Below are positions 20,131-30,700 of a stretch of 64,000 nucleotides of DNA, piece after piece. This DNA is from Cepaea nemoralis. Its lineage: Eukaryota; Mollusca; Gastropoda; Stylommatophora; Helicidae. Where the stretch lies: positions 653,536-717,535 of the forward strand of contig JACEFZ010014575.1 of assembly GCA_014155875.1 (NCBI GenBank), given 5' to 3'. Both the position numbers and the translations under genes were made by a program. The first letter of the stretch is position 1. The number at the start of each line of letters is the position of its first letter. Below the pieces are notes generated by a model that had not been told where the DNA came from, searched no databases, and saw only the letters and a program-made list of their open reading frames with translations.

Positions 20131-21414
20131 TGTAATTTTAAATGCATATATGTTTTTTTGGTTAGCTTTTCATTGTGTAGGTAGGGGGTAAGTTGTAATA
20201 TGACTAAATAGAGCAGATCTCTTACTCATATTTATATATAGATGTATACATATATGATGTAACAGTCCCATAATGCCCACGGTTGAAGGGCATGGTGGCA
20301 TGGTGCAGGCATAAGGCATGCTGGGCAGACAACATTCTCCACTGATCTAGCACAGACTCAGACACAGACACCAGACAACACATGCAGAAAGAAACCACAC
20401 ACAACTGAACACGATGCTTCAAACAAGACCCCAACATCAATCTGGGTTCAGGAATGGAGGTGGAAGGTCAAACAATCCAACAGCAGAAGTGTGAAACACA
20501 CTCAACATCAGCTTGGGAAGGACTCACTTTTTGGAGGTGGGCCAGTGTCAGACTGCGGGGCTGTTGATGTCTGTGCTGGGGGGTGTGCTGCTTCAAATGG
20601 GCTGTCACTGCTACTGAAGCTGCTGCCCAGGTTCAGGGAGTGGCGCTTCTGCTCGGGGCTGGCACTGGGCTTGAGAACACCTGGAACAGATGGCACTGGG
20701 CTTGAGAACACCTGGAATAGCCAGCACTTGAGATCACAGATCATCAAAACATCAGTCTGTCCATCCATCTATCAGGCCATCCCATCCACTGATTCATTCA
20801 ACCATAATCTTTCCTCTTCTACTATGGCCTATGGACATATCTTATGGATCTGTTTAGTCACCTGTTGTTGCCTGTGTATGTTGAGGTTGCTTATACTAGG
20901 TTTTGCAATGACAGTTCTCTAATTTTCAAATATCTATCCTCGCTGAATGAGGTCAGTGTTTTAACGCAATTATCATTCTGTTTTTGATTCATGGTGCATT
21001 GGAGGGATGATAATTCAAAACTATTTTTAGAGATCAATGGTAACAGTAAGCTTTAAAATGGAGGGTGATTTCTTTGATAAGAATTAGCATTATGAGCACT
21101 AATTAGCCAGAAACTTTAAAATAATCAAATGAGTACAGTAAAGCATCGGGTAGTGACATAACCAACCTATACTGTTGAAAATTAAACCCTCATTTTCATG
21201 AATAATTTATTTGTAATGACATGAGTATATATGTCAGTTCTGTATGAGTGATGAGGTTGTGAATGTGTCATCATGCAAAATAATGTAGTGGATACAGGGA
21301 AGTTGATGAATATTCAGTCTTTGATGACATGCCCATTGTTGAGGGTTCAAAGGCCAAGCTGTGATCTGATTTCTCTCACTACACTTATGAGCTTGGTCAA
21401 TGAGATCTTTAGCA
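20131..21414. other. Mostly unique region; one candidate exon
   Basis: About 1.3 kb between arrays. Its only coding signal is the minus-strand candidate exon described separately (20528-20680). The rest is AT-rich without recognised features. Confidence 0.45.
20528..20680 (-). CDS. Candidate internal exon of a host gene, Ser/Pro-rich
   Basis: On the minus strand, CTGTTCCAG precedes and GTGAGTCC follows a 153-bp open stretch (51 codons, split codons at both ends so phases match). It encodes VLKPSASPEQKRHSLNLG, then a Ser-rich run, then a Pro/Ala/Thr-rich stretch ending at GPPPK. Composition and GC content stand out from the AT-rich neighbours and fit a disordered regulatory segment of an intracellular protein; KRHSLNL resembles a basophilic kinase site. 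A 31-bp tandem duplication (20661-20722) repeats the acceptor side, giving a second acceptor ATTCCAG. I do not recognise the protein. Confidence 0.4.
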
Positions 21415-22766
21415 CCATGCTCAGTTTATAGTCTGGTTTATATGTGCACATAATTGACCATGCTCAGTTTATAGTCTGGTTTATATGTGCACATAATTGA
21501 CCATGCTCAGCTTATAGTCTGGTTTATATGTGCACATAATTGACCATGCTCAGCTTATAGTCTGATTTATATGTGCACATAATTGACCATGCTTAGCTTA
21601 TAGTCTGGTTTATATGTGCACATAATTGACCATGCTCAGCTTATAGTCTGGTTTATATGTGCACATAATTGACCATGCTTAGCTTATAGTCTGGTTTATA
21701 TGTGCACATAATTGACCATGCTCAGCTTATAGTATGGTTTATATGTGCACATAATTGACCATGCTTAGCTTATATTCTGGTTTATATGTGCACATAATTG
21801 ACCATGCTCAGTTTATAGTCTGGTTTATATGTGCACATAATTGACCATGCTCAACTTATAGTCTGGTTTATATGTGCACATAATTGACCATGCTCAGTTT
21901 ATAGTCTGGTTTATATGTGCACATAATTCACCATGCTCAGTTTATAGTCTGGTTTATATGTGCACATAATTGACCATGCTTAGCTTATAGTCATGTTTAT
22001 ATGTGCACATAATTGACCATGCTTAGCTTATAGTCTGGTTTATATGTGCACATAATTGACCATGCTCAGTTTATAGTCTGGTTTATATGTGCACATAATT
22101 GACCATGCTCAGCTTATAGTCTGGTTTATATGTGCGCATAATTGACCATGCTCAGCTTATAGTCTGGTTTATATGTGCACATAATTGACCATGCTTAGCT
22201 TATAGTCTGGTTTATATGTGCACATAATTCACCATACTCAGTTTATAGTCTGGTTTATATGTGCACATAATTGACCATGCTTAGCTTATAGTCTGGTTTA
22301 TATGTGCACATAATTGACCATGCTCAGCTTATAGTCTGGTTTATATGTGCACATAATTGACCATGCTCAGCTTTTAGTCTGGTCTATATGTGCACATAAT
22401 TGACCATGCTTAGCTTATAGTCTGGTTTATATGTGCACATAATTGACCATGCTTAGCTTATAGTCTGGTTTATATGTGCACATAATTGACCATGCCCAGT
22501 TTATAGTCTGGTTTATATGTGCACATAATTGACCATGCTCAGCTTATAGTCTGGTTTATATGTGCACATAATTCACCATGCTTAGTTTATAGTCGTGTTT
22601 ATATTTGCACATAATTGACCATGCTCAGCTTATAGTCTGGTTTATATGTGCACATAATTGACCATGCTCAGCTTATAGTCTGGTTTATATGTGCACATAA
22701 TTAACCATGCTCAGCTTATAGTCATGTTTATATGTGCACATAATTCACCATGCTCAATTTATAGTT
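21415..22766 (+). repeat. 43-bp tandem array, about 31 copies
   Basis: The unit is CATGCTCAGCTTATAGTCTG then GTTTATATGTGCACATAATT then GAC. Variants alternate CTCAGC, CTTAGC and CTCAGT; a few units have ATTCACC for ATTGACC or GTCATG for GTCTGG. The array runs directly into the next one at TTATAGTTATGTGTGCAGTC. Confidence 0.94.
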
Positions 22767-25240
22767 ATGTGTGCAGTCTTGGGCCAAATCAATCACTACA
22801 CCTGACTCCACCACTCTAGAGATGTGTGCGGACTTGGGCCACATCAATCACTACACCTGACTCCACCACTCTAGATGTGTGTGGACTTGGGCCACATCAA
22901 TCACTACACCTGACTCCACCACTCTAGATGTGTGTGGACTTGGGCCACATCAATCACTACACCTGACTCCACCACTCTAGAGATGTGTGCGGACTTGGGC
23001 CACATCAATCACTACACCTGACTCCACCACTCTAGATGTGTGCAGACTTGGGCCACATCAATCACTACACCTGATTCCACCACTCTCGATGTGTGTAGAC
23101 TTGGGCCACATCAATCACTACAGCTGACTCCACCACTCTAGATGTGTGTGGACTTGGGCCACATCAATCACTACACCTGATTCCACCACTCTAGATGTGT
23201 GCAGACTTGGGCCACATCAATCATTACACCTGATTCCACCACTCTAGATGTGTGCAGACTTGGGCCACATCAATCATTACACCTGATTCCACCACTCTAG
23301 ATGTGTGCAGACTTGGGCAACATCAATCATTACACCTGATTCCACCACTCTAGATGTGTGCAGACTTGAGCCACATCAATCATTACACCTGATTCCACCA
23401 CTCTAGATGTGTGCAGACTTGGGCCACATCAATCACTACAGCTTACTCCACCACTCTAGATGTGTGCAGACTTGGGCCACATCAATCACTACACCTGACT
23501 CCACCACTCTAGATGTGTGTGGACTTGGGCCACATCAATCATTACACCTGATTCCACCACTCTAGATGTGTGCAGACTTGGGCCACATCAATCATTACAC
23601 CTGATTCCACCACTCTAGATGTGTGCAGACTTGGGCCACATCAATCACTACAGCTGACTCCACCACTCTAGATGTGTGCAGACTTGGGCCACATCAATCA
23701 CTACACCTGACTCCACCACTCTAGATGTGTGTGGACTTGGGCCACATCAATCATTACACCTGATTCCACCACTCTAGATGTGTGCAGACTTGGGCCACAT
23801 CAATCATTACATCTGATTCCACCACTCTAGATGTGTGCAGACTTGGGCCACATCAATCACTACAGCTGATTCCACCACTCTAGATGTGTGTGGACTTGGG
23901 CCACATCAATCATTACACCTGATTCCACCACTCTAGATGTGTGCAGACTTGGGCCACATCAATCACTACACCTGATTCCACCACTCTAGATGTGTACAGA
24001 CTTGGGCCACATCAATCACTACAGCTGACTCCACCACTCTAGATGTGTGTGGACTTGGGCTACATCAATCATTACACCTGATTCCACCACTCTAGATGTG
24101 TGCAGACTTGGGCCACATCAATCACTACACCTGATTCCACCACTCTCGATGTGTGTAGACTTGGGCCACATCAATCACTACAGCTGACTCCACCACTCTA
24201 GATGTGTGTGGACTTGGGCCACATCAATCACTACACCTGATTCCACCACTCTAGATGTGTGCAGACTTGGGCCACATCAATCATTACACCTGATTCCACC
24301 ACTCTAGATGTGTGCAGACTTGGGCCACATCAATCATTACACCTGATTCCACCACTCTAGATGTGTGCAGACTTGGGCCACATCAATCATTACACCTGAT
24401 TCCACCACTCTAGATGTGTGCAGACTTGGGCCACATCAATCATTACACCTGATTCCACCACTCTAGATGTGTGCAGACTTGGGCCACATCAATCACTACA
24501 GCTGACTCCACCACTCTAGATGTGTGCAGACTTGGGCCACATCAATCACTACACCTGACTCCACCACTCTAGATGTGTGTGGACTTGGGCCACATCAATC
24601 ATTACACCTGATTCCACCACTCTAGATGTGTGCAGACTTGGGCCACATCAATCATTACACCTGATTCCACCACTCTAGATGTGTGCAGACTTGGGCCACA
24701 TCAGTCACTACAGCTGACTCCACCACTCTAGATGTGTGCAGACTTGGGCCACATCAATCACTACACCTGACTCCACCACTCTAGATGTGTGCAGACTTGG
24801 GCCACATCAATCATTACACCTGATTCCACCACTCTAGATGTGTGCAGACTTGGGCCACATCAATCATTACATCTGATTCCACCACTCTAGATGTGTGCAG
24901 ACTTGGGCCACATCAATCACTACAGCTGATTCCACCACTCTAGATGTGTGTGGACTTGGGCCACATCAATCATTACACCTGATTCCACCACTCTAGATGT
25001 GTGCAGACTTGGGCCACATCAATCACTACACCTGATTCCACCACTCTAGATGTGTACAGACTTGGGCCACATCAATCACTACAGCTGACTCCACCACTCT
25101 AGATGTGTGTGGACTTGGGCCACATCAATCATTACACCTGATTCCACCACTCTAGATGTGTGCAGACTTGGGCCACATCAATCACTACACCTGATTCCAC
25201 CACTCTAGATGTGTGCGGACTTGGACCACATCAATCACTA
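22767..25240 (+). repeat. 53-bp tandem array, about 46 copies, with 1060-bp higher order
   Basis: The unit is ATGTGTGCAGACTTGGGCCA then CATCAATCACTACACCTGAC then TCCACCACTCTAG. Variants are CAGAC/TGGAC, CACTACA/CATTACA, CCTGAC/CCTGAT/GCTGAC. Rare marks recur at exactly 1060 bp (20 units): CACTCTCGAT at 23081 and 24141, and TGTGTACAGA ending at 24000 and 25060. The array therefore includes a duplicated 20-unit block. Confidence 0.95.
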
Positions 25241-25249
25241 CATCAGTGT

Positions 25250-26043
25250 AGACAGAACTGTCATGGATGCATGGTTCTGGAAAGAAATTCCTCCGAAGCC
25301 ACATTTCCACTGCCATTAGATGTTTTTCAGCTTGTCTGTTCATTGTCTACTTTTCACAACCATACAAAAGCACATATTCTATGTAGCACTTCAACTCTTT
25401 TTCTCATTGTAATTGACATCTTTATTGATTAGTTTGTTTTTCATCTTGCAAAATGTTACTTTTGACATACCCATTCTTGTTCTATTCTCTTCAAGGCACC
25501 TCCCATCAGATCTTATGACTGCTCAGAGACAGTTGTACTGACGATTCACTTGTTTACGAATATTACCATTTACCCGTATATCACATTGTGGTATTTCTTC
25601 CTAGTGACAACCATGATCTCTGTCTTCTTACAATTTAATTCTAACCCAAGTTGTTCAGTGTGTACAATGGCAGTATCTACTAAATGCTGCAGATCCTTTT
25701 CATTGTCTGTAATTAATACTGTACCATCTGCATATCTAATGTTATTGATGTTATATCCCCCGATGGTGATTCCTCTCATATCTTCCAAATTTCTAAAAAT
25801 AGTTTCACTGTACAGGGAAAAAAGATCTGTAGACATTACACATCCCTGTCTCACACCTCTCTTAATAGGCTGATATTGACCTACTTTATTATCAATTTTT
25901 ATAGCAGCTTGCTGTTTCCGGTATATGGTTTTTAACAAGTCTGAGGTCTTTCCCATCAATTTGTAGATTTGCAAGTATCTTCACCTTGTTGACATGACTT
26001 ACTTTATTGAAAGCCTTTGTGTAGTCAATAAAGCAAAGATGTA
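25250..26043 (-). pseudogene. Decayed non-LTR reverse transcriptase, downstream half
   Basis: The minus strand from 26043 shows reverse transcriptase blocks in order: CFIDYTKAFNKV (about 26035-26000), IKRGVRQGCVMSTDLFSLYSE, and IRYADGTVLI. The catalytic YADD is here YADG, so the second metal-binding Asp is lost. The longest uninterrupted piece is 25974-25570. Below 25570 the C-terminal DGRCLEE-type block is recognisable but crossed by stops and frame changes. This is an old, inactive copy of a family different from the 54-63 kb elements. Confidence 0.78.
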
Positions 26044-26292
26044 TGTGGGTAAGTCAATAAGTAAGCCACAAATGGCTGTAGACAAATAATTAAATATGAT
26101 AACAACTTGAAACCAGTTTATTTTTATACATACATTGTCCCTTTATTTCTCAACATAATTTCCACCAACATTGATGCACTTATCCTTTCGTTTTATCAGT
26201 CCTCCCAAACCCACTGCATAGAACTGCGTGCTTTGTGTTCATTTACCTGCCATCTCACAGAACTGTGTGACTTACTTATTGACTCATCCTCA
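26044..26292 (-). mobile_element. Mariner-type non-autonomous DNA element (MITE-like)
   Basis: It is 249 bp, flanked by TA at 26042-26043 and 26293-26294. The terminal inverted repeats are about 27 bp with four mismatches: TGTGGGTAAGTCAATAAGTA on the left against TGAGGATGAGTCAATAAGTA on the right, both continuing to a shared CACA. On the minus strand it retains a transposase-like C-terminus, KCINVGGNYVEK then stop (about 26180-26145), typical in shape of mariner transposases. The DDD/DDE catalytic region is missing, so this is an internally deleted copy. It interrupts the older non-LTR remnant. Confidence 0.78.
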
Positions 26293-26294
26293 TA

Positions 26295-26760
26295 ACTTTT
26301 TATGCACTGCTTTAAAGGACAAACATTTGTCAGCATAAACACTGAAAACCCACCTTGGCGGGAGACATTTCGCGAATGACGCCAAGTTGAATGTGAAGTG
26401 AAAACATGGTTTAGAAAACAGAGCACACAGTTCTATGCATTCCTAGATGTGGCTCATTATACTAATTGTTCAATGTTGATCACATTCCAATGCTCCTGAT
26501 TTCTTCAGGATTGCAATAAATATAGATTTACGTAATTCAGGAGGTATATCTCCAGTATCATATTTTACGTTCAGCAAGCTGGTGACCTGGTGTCTTTCAC
26601 ATAATCTGACCTTGCACGTAAAATCTGATCTGTTTCTATTATGATTTTGCCATGTTTGGTTTTTAGGCAACCTTGAGGTGTGTGCTCTGTTCTTAGTGAT
26701 GTCATGAATTCTTTTGTGCATTAATCTGGTATTTTTGCCTCATTCCACAATTTCCTAATG
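26295..26760 (-). pseudogene. Decayed non-LTR reverse transcriptase, upstream part
   Basis: The minus-strand frame 26721-26470 contains YDTGDIPPELRKSIFIAILK and then KSGALECDQH, the fingers region that precedes the reverse transcriptase blocks found at 25250-26043. The two parts are therefore probably one old element interrupted by the mariner insertion, with 26295-26465 unclear (a further 76-codon frame there has no motif). No endonuclease domain is seen; the 14-bp array begins just upstream. Confidence 0.62.
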
Positions 26761-26770
26761 TTCCTGTGAA

Positions 26771-27484
26771 TCTCGTCATATTTGTCTCATCATATTTGTC
26801 TAACCACATTTGTCTCACCACATTTGTCTCATCACATTTGTCTCATCATATTTGTCTTGACATATTTGTCTCACCACATTTGTCTCACCACATTTGTCTC
26901 ATCACATTTGTCTCACCACATTTGTCTCATCACATTTGTCTCACCACATTTGTCTCATCACATTTGTCTCACCACATTTGTCTCATCATATTTGTCTTGT
27001 CATATTTGTCTCACCATATTTGTCTCACCACATTTGTCTCACCACATTTGTCTCATCACATTTGTCTCACCACATTTGTCTCATCACATTTGTCTCATCA
27101 CATTTGTCTCACCACATTTGTCTCATCACATTTGTCTCACCACATTTGTCTCACCACATTTGTCTCATCACATTTGTCTCACCACATTTGTCTCATCATA
27201 TTTGTCTCACCACATTTGTCTCGTCATATTTGTCTCACCACATTTGTCTCATCATATTTGTCTTGTCATATTTGTCTCATCACATTTGTCTCATCACATT
27301 TGTCTCATCATATTTGTCTCATCACATTTGTCTCATCACATTTGTCTCACCACATTTGTCTCATCATATTTGTCTCATCACATTTGTCTCATCACATTTG
27401 TCTCACCACATTTGTCTCATCACATTTGTCTCACCACATTTGTCTTGTCATATTTGTCTCACCACATTTGTCTCGTCATAGTTG
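26771..27484 (+). repeat. 14-bp tandem array, about 51 copies
   Basis: The unit is CATTTGTCTCACCA, with CA/TA and ACCA/ATCA/TGTCA variants. Because 14 is not a multiple of three and the unit contains no stop in any phase, all three plus frames stay open (up to 277 codons), each reading a 14-residue repeat such as SHHICLTTFVSPHL. This is a by-product of the repeat, not evidence of a protein. Confidence 0.95.
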
Positions 27485-27499
27485 CCATGGTTCAGATAC

Positions 27500-27774
27500 A
27501 ATAGGGAAATTCAGCGTAGCTGAATGGATAAGAGCAGTTCTTAAACTACGGTGTATTGATGCCGAGGTAGCGGGTTCAACCCTTACACCAGTCAGTTAGA
27601 CTAAAATGTTGACATGTCGCCCTTGACTTGGAGACATAAATTACAAGTCCTCTGAAGTTGGGGTGGGTTCATCTGATGGTGAAGGGCACTGGTAATAGAG
27701 AAAGATAATCCACACGCAAAGATTAGTCCAGTGCACCCACTTGCAGTAGCATGTATACGGAATATGTTTGACTT
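27500..27774 (+). mobile_element. tRNA-derived SINE-like element
   Basis: AGCGTAGCTGAATGGATAAG has the layout of a tRNA D arm: box A is TAGCTGAATGG at 27517-27527. The sequence GGTTCAACCC at 27573-27582 is a box B. Their spacing (about 45 bp) fits an RNA polymerase III internal promoter, and TTACACCA after box B mimics a tRNA 3' end. The anticodon arm pairs poorly, so it is not a functional tRNA. About 190 bp of non-repetitive body follows before the 86-bp array; the 3' limit is uncertain. Confidence 0.5.
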
Positions 27775-30700
27775 CACTGTGAGTGAACACCCAAAACAAA
27801 ACCACAAATAGAGAGGAATTTTATGAGAACATTACCAATGGACATGTATTTCACGTATTTCACTGTGAGTGGATACCCCAAACAAAATCACAAATAGAGA
27901 GGAATTTTATGAGAACATTACCAATGGACATGTATTTCATGTATTTCATTGTGAGTGAACACCCTAAACAAAATCACAAATAGAGAGGAATTTTATGAGA
28001 ACATTACCAATGGACATGTATTTCATGTATTTCACTGTGAGTGGATACCCCAAACATAATCACAAATAGAGAGGAATTTTATGAGAACATTACCAATGGA
28101 CATGTATTTCATGTATTTCACTGTGAGTGAACACCCAAAACATAATCACAAATAGAGAGGAATTTTATGAGAACATTACCAATGGACATGTATTTCATGT
28201 ATTTCACTGTGAGTGAACACCCCAAACATAATCACAAATAGAGAGGAATTTTATGAGAACATTACCAATGGACATGTATTTCATGTATTTCACTGTGAGT
28301 GGATACCCCAAACATAATCACAAATAGAGAGGAATTTTATGAGAACATTACCAATGGACATGTATTTCATGTATTTCACTGTGAGTGAACACCCCAAACT
28401 AATCACAAATAGAGAGGAATTTTATGAGAACATTACCAATGGACATGTATTTCATGTATTTCACTGTGAGTGGATACCCCAAACATAATCACAAATAGAG
28501 AGGAATTTATGAGAACATTACCAATGGACATGTATTCATGTATTTCACTGTGAGTGGATACCCCAAACATAATCACAAATAGAGAGGAATTTATGAGAAT
28601 ATTACCAATGGACATGTATTTCATGTATTTCACTGTGAGTGAACACCCAAAACATAATCACAAATAGAGAGGAATTTTATGAGAACATTACCAATGGACA
28701 TGTATTTCATGTATTTCACTGTGAGTGAACACCCCAAACATAATCGCAAATAGAGAGGAAATTTTATGAGAACATTACCAATGGACATGTATTTCATGTA
28801 TTTCACTGTGAGTGAACACCCCAAACATAATCACAAATAGAGAGGAATTTTATGAGAACATTACCAATGGACATGTATTTCATGTATTTCACTGTGAGTG
28901 GATACCCCAAACATAATCACAAATAGAGAGGGAATTTTATGAGAACATTACCAATGGACATGTATTTCATGTATTTCACTGTGAGTGAACACCCCAAACA
29001 TAATCACAAATAGAGAGGAATTTTATGAGAACATTACCAATGGACATGTATTTCATGTATTTCACTGTGAGTGGATACCCCAAACATAACCACAAATAGA
29101 GAGGAATTTTATGAGAACATTACCAATGGACATGTATTTCATGTATTTCACTGTGAGTGAACACCCCAAACATAATCACAAATAGAGAGGAATTTTATGA
29201 GAACATTACCAATGGACATGTATTTCACGTATTTCACTGTGAGTGGATACCCCAAACATAATCACAAATAGAGAGGAATTTATGAGAACATTACCAATGG
29301 ACATGTATTTCATGTATTTCACTGTGAGTGAACACCCCAAACATAATCACAAATAGAGAGGAATTTTATGAGAACATTACCAATGGACATGTATTTCACT
29401 GTATTTCACTGTGAGTGATACACCCAAACATAATCACAAATAGAGAGGAATTTTATGAGAACATTACCAATGGACATGTATTTCATGTATTTCACTGTGA
29501 GTGAACACCCCAAACATAATCACAAATAGAGAGGAATTTTATGAGAACATTACCAATGGACATGTATTTCATGTATTTCACTGTGAGTGATACACCCAAA
29601 CATAATCACAAATAGAGAGGAATTTTATGAAAACATTACCAATGGACATGTATTTCATGTATTTCACTGTGAGTGGATACCCCAAACAAATCAAAATAGA
29701 GAGGAATTTTATGAGAACATTACCAATGTACATGTATTTCAATGTATTTCACTGTGAGTGAACACCCAAACATAATCACAAATAGAGAGGAATTTTATGA
29801 GAACATTACCAATGGACATGTATTTCACTGTATTTCACTGTGAGTGAACACCCCAAACATAATCACAAATAGATAGGAATTTTATGAGAACATACCAATG
29901 GACCATGTATTTCATGTATTTCACTGTGAGTGGATACCACCAAACATAATCACAAATAGAGAGGAATTTTATGAGAACATTACCAATGGACATGTATTTC
30001 ACGTATTTCACTGTGAGTGGATACACCCAAACATAAATCACAAATAGAGAGGAATTTTATGAGAACATTACCAATGGACATGTATTTCACGTATTTCACT
30101 GTGAGTGATACACCCCAAACATAATCACAAATAGAGAGGAATTTTATGAGAACATTACCAATGGACATGTATTTCACGTATTTCACTGTGAGTGATACAC
30201 CCAAACATAATCACAAATAGAGAGGAATTTTATGAGAACATTACCAATGGACATGTATTTCATGTATTTCACTGTGAGTGAACACCCAAACATAATCACA
30301 AATAGAGAGGAATTTTATGAGAACATTACCAATGGACATGTATTTCACGTATTTCACTGTGAGTGATACCCCAAACATAATCACAAATAGAGAGGAATTT
30401 ATGAGAACATTACCAATGGACATGTAGTTCACTGTATTTCACTGTGAGTGATACCCCAAACATAATCACAAATAGAGAGGAATTTTATGAGAACATTACC
30501 AATGGACATGTATTTCACGTATTTCACTGTGAGTGAACACCCCAAACATAATCACAAATAGAGAGGAATTTTATGAGAACATTACCAATGGACATGTATT
30601 TCATGTATTTCACTGTGAGTGGATACCCAAACATAATCACAAATAGAGAGGAATTTTATGAGAACATTACCAATGACATGTATTTCACGTATTTCACTGT

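Noticed and set aside
19775..20191. 138-codon frame after the 58-bp array
   Set aside because: It begins in satellite sequence and passes through the CAAG repeat; no protein motif.
14420..25240. CRISPR-like arrays of short repeats
   Set aside because: Units are contiguous without unique spacers, and the sequence context is eukaryotic; these are minisatellites.
27511..27589. Functional tRNA gene
   Set aside because: Box A and box B are present but the anticodon and acceptor arms do not pair well; a tRNA-derived SINE fits better.
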